From Clostridiaceae bacterium AF10-41 (lineage in GTDB: Bacteria; Bacillota; Clostridia; Clostridiales; Clostridiaceae): a stretch of DNA of 34,496 nucleotides. This document shows, in pieces, positions 33,087-34,496 of the stretch. Every line of letters begins with the position of its first letter. Position 1 is the first letter of the stretch. Both the position numbers and the translations under genes were made by a program. The notes under the pieces were generated by a model. It was not told the DNA's origin, ran no database searches, and saw nothing but the letters and a program-made list of their open reading frames with translations. The stretch spans positions 1 through 34,496 of the forward strand of contig JAQCTH010000042.1 of assembly GCA_027686065.1 (NCBI GenBank), in the 5' to 3' direction.

Positions 33087-33361
33087 AATACCTCTCCCAA
33101 AACTACAATTTTTTCATTTTATTTCTATATAATACCATAAAGCAATTTTGTTTTTTATGCTTCTCTGTATATTTAATTAAAATTCTACATACTAGTATTA
33201 TAGTTTAATATAAATTATTTTTCTATAATAATTTTCGAAAAAATCCTTCGCAAAATTTTACATTAGTTATATACAAACAATCAAAATGCCTATTTTATAT
33301 ATTTTATTACATATTTATACATTATTTTTGGTAACATACTGTAATTTATTTTATATGTTTA
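33087..33361 (-). promoter_or_regulatory. Upstream region of the flagellar operon with weak promoter candidate
   Basis: With the flagellin terminator beside it this makes a gene-free stretch of 323 bp. The only acceptable sigma-A candidate on the minus strand is TTGATT (33284-33279), 18 nt, TAAAAT (33260-33255); it would give a leader of about 160 nt. A TATAAT at 33202-33197 has no convincing -35. A hairpin (33230-33257; AATTTT-bulged G-CGAA pairing with TTCGAAAATT) overlaps the putative -10 and start. No sigma-28 box was seen, in keeping with early-class control. Confidence 0.35.
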
Positions 33362-33402
33362 TAAAAAATAAAAAAAACAGAGGATTTTTTACAATCCTCT
33401 GT
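33362..33402 (-). terminator. Terminator of the flagellin gene
   Basis: ACAGAGGATT (33377-33386) and AATCCTCTGT (33393-33402) form a perfect 10-bp stem with a 6-nt loop. On the minus strand it is followed by eight T residues and then more T-rich sequence. It starts 8 bp past the flagellin stop, so flagellin is transcribed apart from the operon. Confidence 0.9.
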
Positions 33403-33409
33403 CGATAAA

Positions 33410-34267
33410 TTATTTTAAATTTTCAAGAATCCTTAATACATCTTGTGGAAATTTGTTGGTTTGATGCATTAATGCTATTGAACTTTCATGTAATATAGAA
33501 GTTCTTGCATATTCAGCCATTTCAAAAGCTATATCAGTATCTCTAATTCGACTTTCTGCAGTTTCTAAATTAAAAGATGTTGAACTTAAATTTTGTTCTG
33601 AAGTATCCATTCTATTTTGAATTGCTCCATATCTGCTTCTAACTGAGTTTATACTTTCTATTGCTGAATCCACAACTCTTAGATTTCTATCTAGCTCATT
33701 TACATTGGTTATATCTATATTTCTTAAAGAATTCTCTTCCGAATCTATAAGCATATTTGTAGTTACATTAAATACAGGTATATTTATTTCCTCTTCAGTA
33801 TTGGATCCTACCATATGATTTAAATACTTAGGGTAGTCATTGTTAGTAACTTTTTCGGAATTCAATAATTTTACTCCATTAAATTCTGAATTATTCACTG
33901 TATAATCAATATGTTCTTTTAACTGATCAATTTCCCCTTGAATTATTCCTAGATCACTATCATTTTGCACTCCACCAGCTTGAACTGTTAATTCTTTTAT
34001 TCTAATTAAAGATTCACTGATTGTTGATAAAGCCCCATCGACTGTTTGCATCATAGAAACACCATCTTGAATATTTTTTTCAGCCATTTGAAGGCTTCTT
34101 ATTTGCATCCTAAGGCCTTCACTAACCCCTAGTTTATTAGGATTGTCCTTAGCTGAATTAATTTTACTTCCTGTACTTATTCTATTTAAAGTTGCTGCTT
34201 GAACTGTTAAATTCTTCTTATAATTTCTATATACATTTAAAGATTCCATATTTTGATTTAATCTCAT
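33410..34267 (-). CDS. Flagellin
   Basis: A 285-residue flagellin. D0/D1 segments are conserved at both ends: N-terminal MRLNQNMESLNVYRNYKKNL and LNRISTGSKINSAKDNPNKLGVSEGLRMQIRSL, C-terminal SRYGAIQNRMDTSEQNLSSTSFNLETAESRIRDTDIAFEMAEYA. The middle (about 140-185) is short, so there is little surface domain. Differences from major flagellins include NPNKLGVSE in place of the common DAAGLAISE and a C-terminus ending LRILENLK where most end LQLLR. It may be a minor filament protein. ATG 34267 follows AGGAG by 8 nt. It stands alone between two terminators, with a sigma-28-like promoter 50 bp upstream. Confidence 0.92.
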   Translation of the reverse strand: MRLNQNMESLNVYRNYKKNLTVQAATLNRISTGSKINSAKDNPNKLGVSEGLRMQIRSLQMAEKNIQDGVSMMQTVDGALSTISESLIRIKELTVQAGGVQNDSDLGIIQGEIDQLKEHIDYTVNNSEFNGVKLLNSEKVTNNDYPKYLNHMVGSNTEEEINIPVFNVTTNMLIDSEENSLRNIDITNVNELDRNLRVVDSAIESINSVRSRYGAIQNRMDTSEQNLSSTSFNLETAESRIRDTDIAFEMAEYARTSILHESSIALMHQTNKFPQDVLRILENLK

Positions 34268-34322
34268 AATACTAACTCCTACACTTACATCATTTATTAA
34301 CCATACTTTTCACTTAATTAAA

Positions 34323-34348
34323 TTATCGATAGAAAAATTTAATTCTTA
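34323..34348 (-). promoter_or_regulatory. Sigma-28-like promoter of flagellin gene
   Basis: On the minus strand TAAG (34348-34345), a 15-nt spacer and TCGATAA (34329-34323), close to the FliA/SigD consensus TAAA-N15-(C)CGATA. Transcription would start near 34316, giving a leader of about 50 nt before the flagellin ATG. Confidence 0.5.
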
Positions 34349-34419
34349 ATAGGGAAAATAATTTTATTAAAGTTTTTATATACTGTTCTAATAAATATTC
34401 CTATTACAAATATCTCCTC

Positions 34420-34463
34420 AAATAAAAATTCCAATCAAACATCTAATTATTGATTGGAATTTT
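34420..34463 (-). terminator. Terminator of an upstream gene outside the window
   Basis: AAAATTCCAATCAA (34425-34438) and TTGATTGGAATTTT (34450-34463) are perfect 14-bp inverted repeats with an 11-nt loop; read on the minus strand the stem is followed by a T-rich run (TTTTTATTT). It would end transcription of a gene lying beyond 34496. The right end of the window (34464-34496) is AT-rich and shows nothing else. Confidence 0.6.
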
Positions 34464-34496
34464 AAAAACAATATAATATATATTTTATACTTATAT

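Overview
The window is very AT-rich DNA whose gene content and order point to a motile, anaerobic, low-GC Firmicute of the Clostridium sensu stricto type. The main pointers are a fused FliR-FlhB export protein, a long flagellar operon including FlbD, the TIGR02530-type protein and a DUF6115 protein, a CBS/DRTGG-regulated family II pyrophosphatase, and frequent GTG/TTG starts preceded by GGTGAT-type Shine-Dalgarno sites. This is inference from gene families; no species is assigned.

Layout. Positions 1-59 hold the first codons of a probable membrane protein on the minus strand. Positions 308-3099 (minus) are a short overlapping operon read thrC, thrB, then an HTH-ACT protein of the PheB/UPF0735 type. 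Positions 3139-3248 hold the thrC promoter and two hairpin terminators. Positions 3268-5817 (minus) encode a P-type Ca2+-ATPase. Positions 6039-7679 (plus) encode the regulated Mn-dependent pyrophosphatase, the only plus-strand gene. A 22-bp-stem bidirectional terminator (7759-7805) separates it from the flagellar operon arriving from the other side.

Positions 33086 down to 7878 are one co-directional minus-strand flagellar operon of about 25 kb. In transcription order it encodes: rod, MS-ring and switch (flgB, flgC, fliE, fliF, fliG); export ATPase complex (fliH, fliI, fliJ); hook assembly (fliK, flgD, TIGR02530 protein, flgE); then, after a 300-bp non-coding repeat element, flbD, the stator (motA, motB) and fliL; the export gate (fliO, fliP, fliQ, fliR-flhB, flhA); placement and number control (flhF, flhG); a PilZ c-di-GMP brake-like protein; sigma-28 (fliA); a DUF6115/SwrB-like protein; a 76-aa membrane protein with a probable ATT start; and the rod proteins flgF and flgG. 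Most genes overlap or lie within 20 bp, so translational coupling is likely. FliM, FliN/FliY, the hook-filament junction proteins, FliD and chemotaxis genes are absent. Upstream, a monocistronic flagellin (33410-34267) is bracketed by two terminators and preceded by a sigma-28-like promoter, so the sigma factor made by the operon probably drives it.

Most unusual points: a hook protein (FlgE) about twice the usual size because of five tandem repeats of about 105 residues; a hook-cap protein (FlgD) with a duplicated C-terminal module; a foldback, MITE-like repeat inserted between flgE and flbD, with a relative just after flgG; and a small conserved-looking gene whose only well-placed start codon is ATT.
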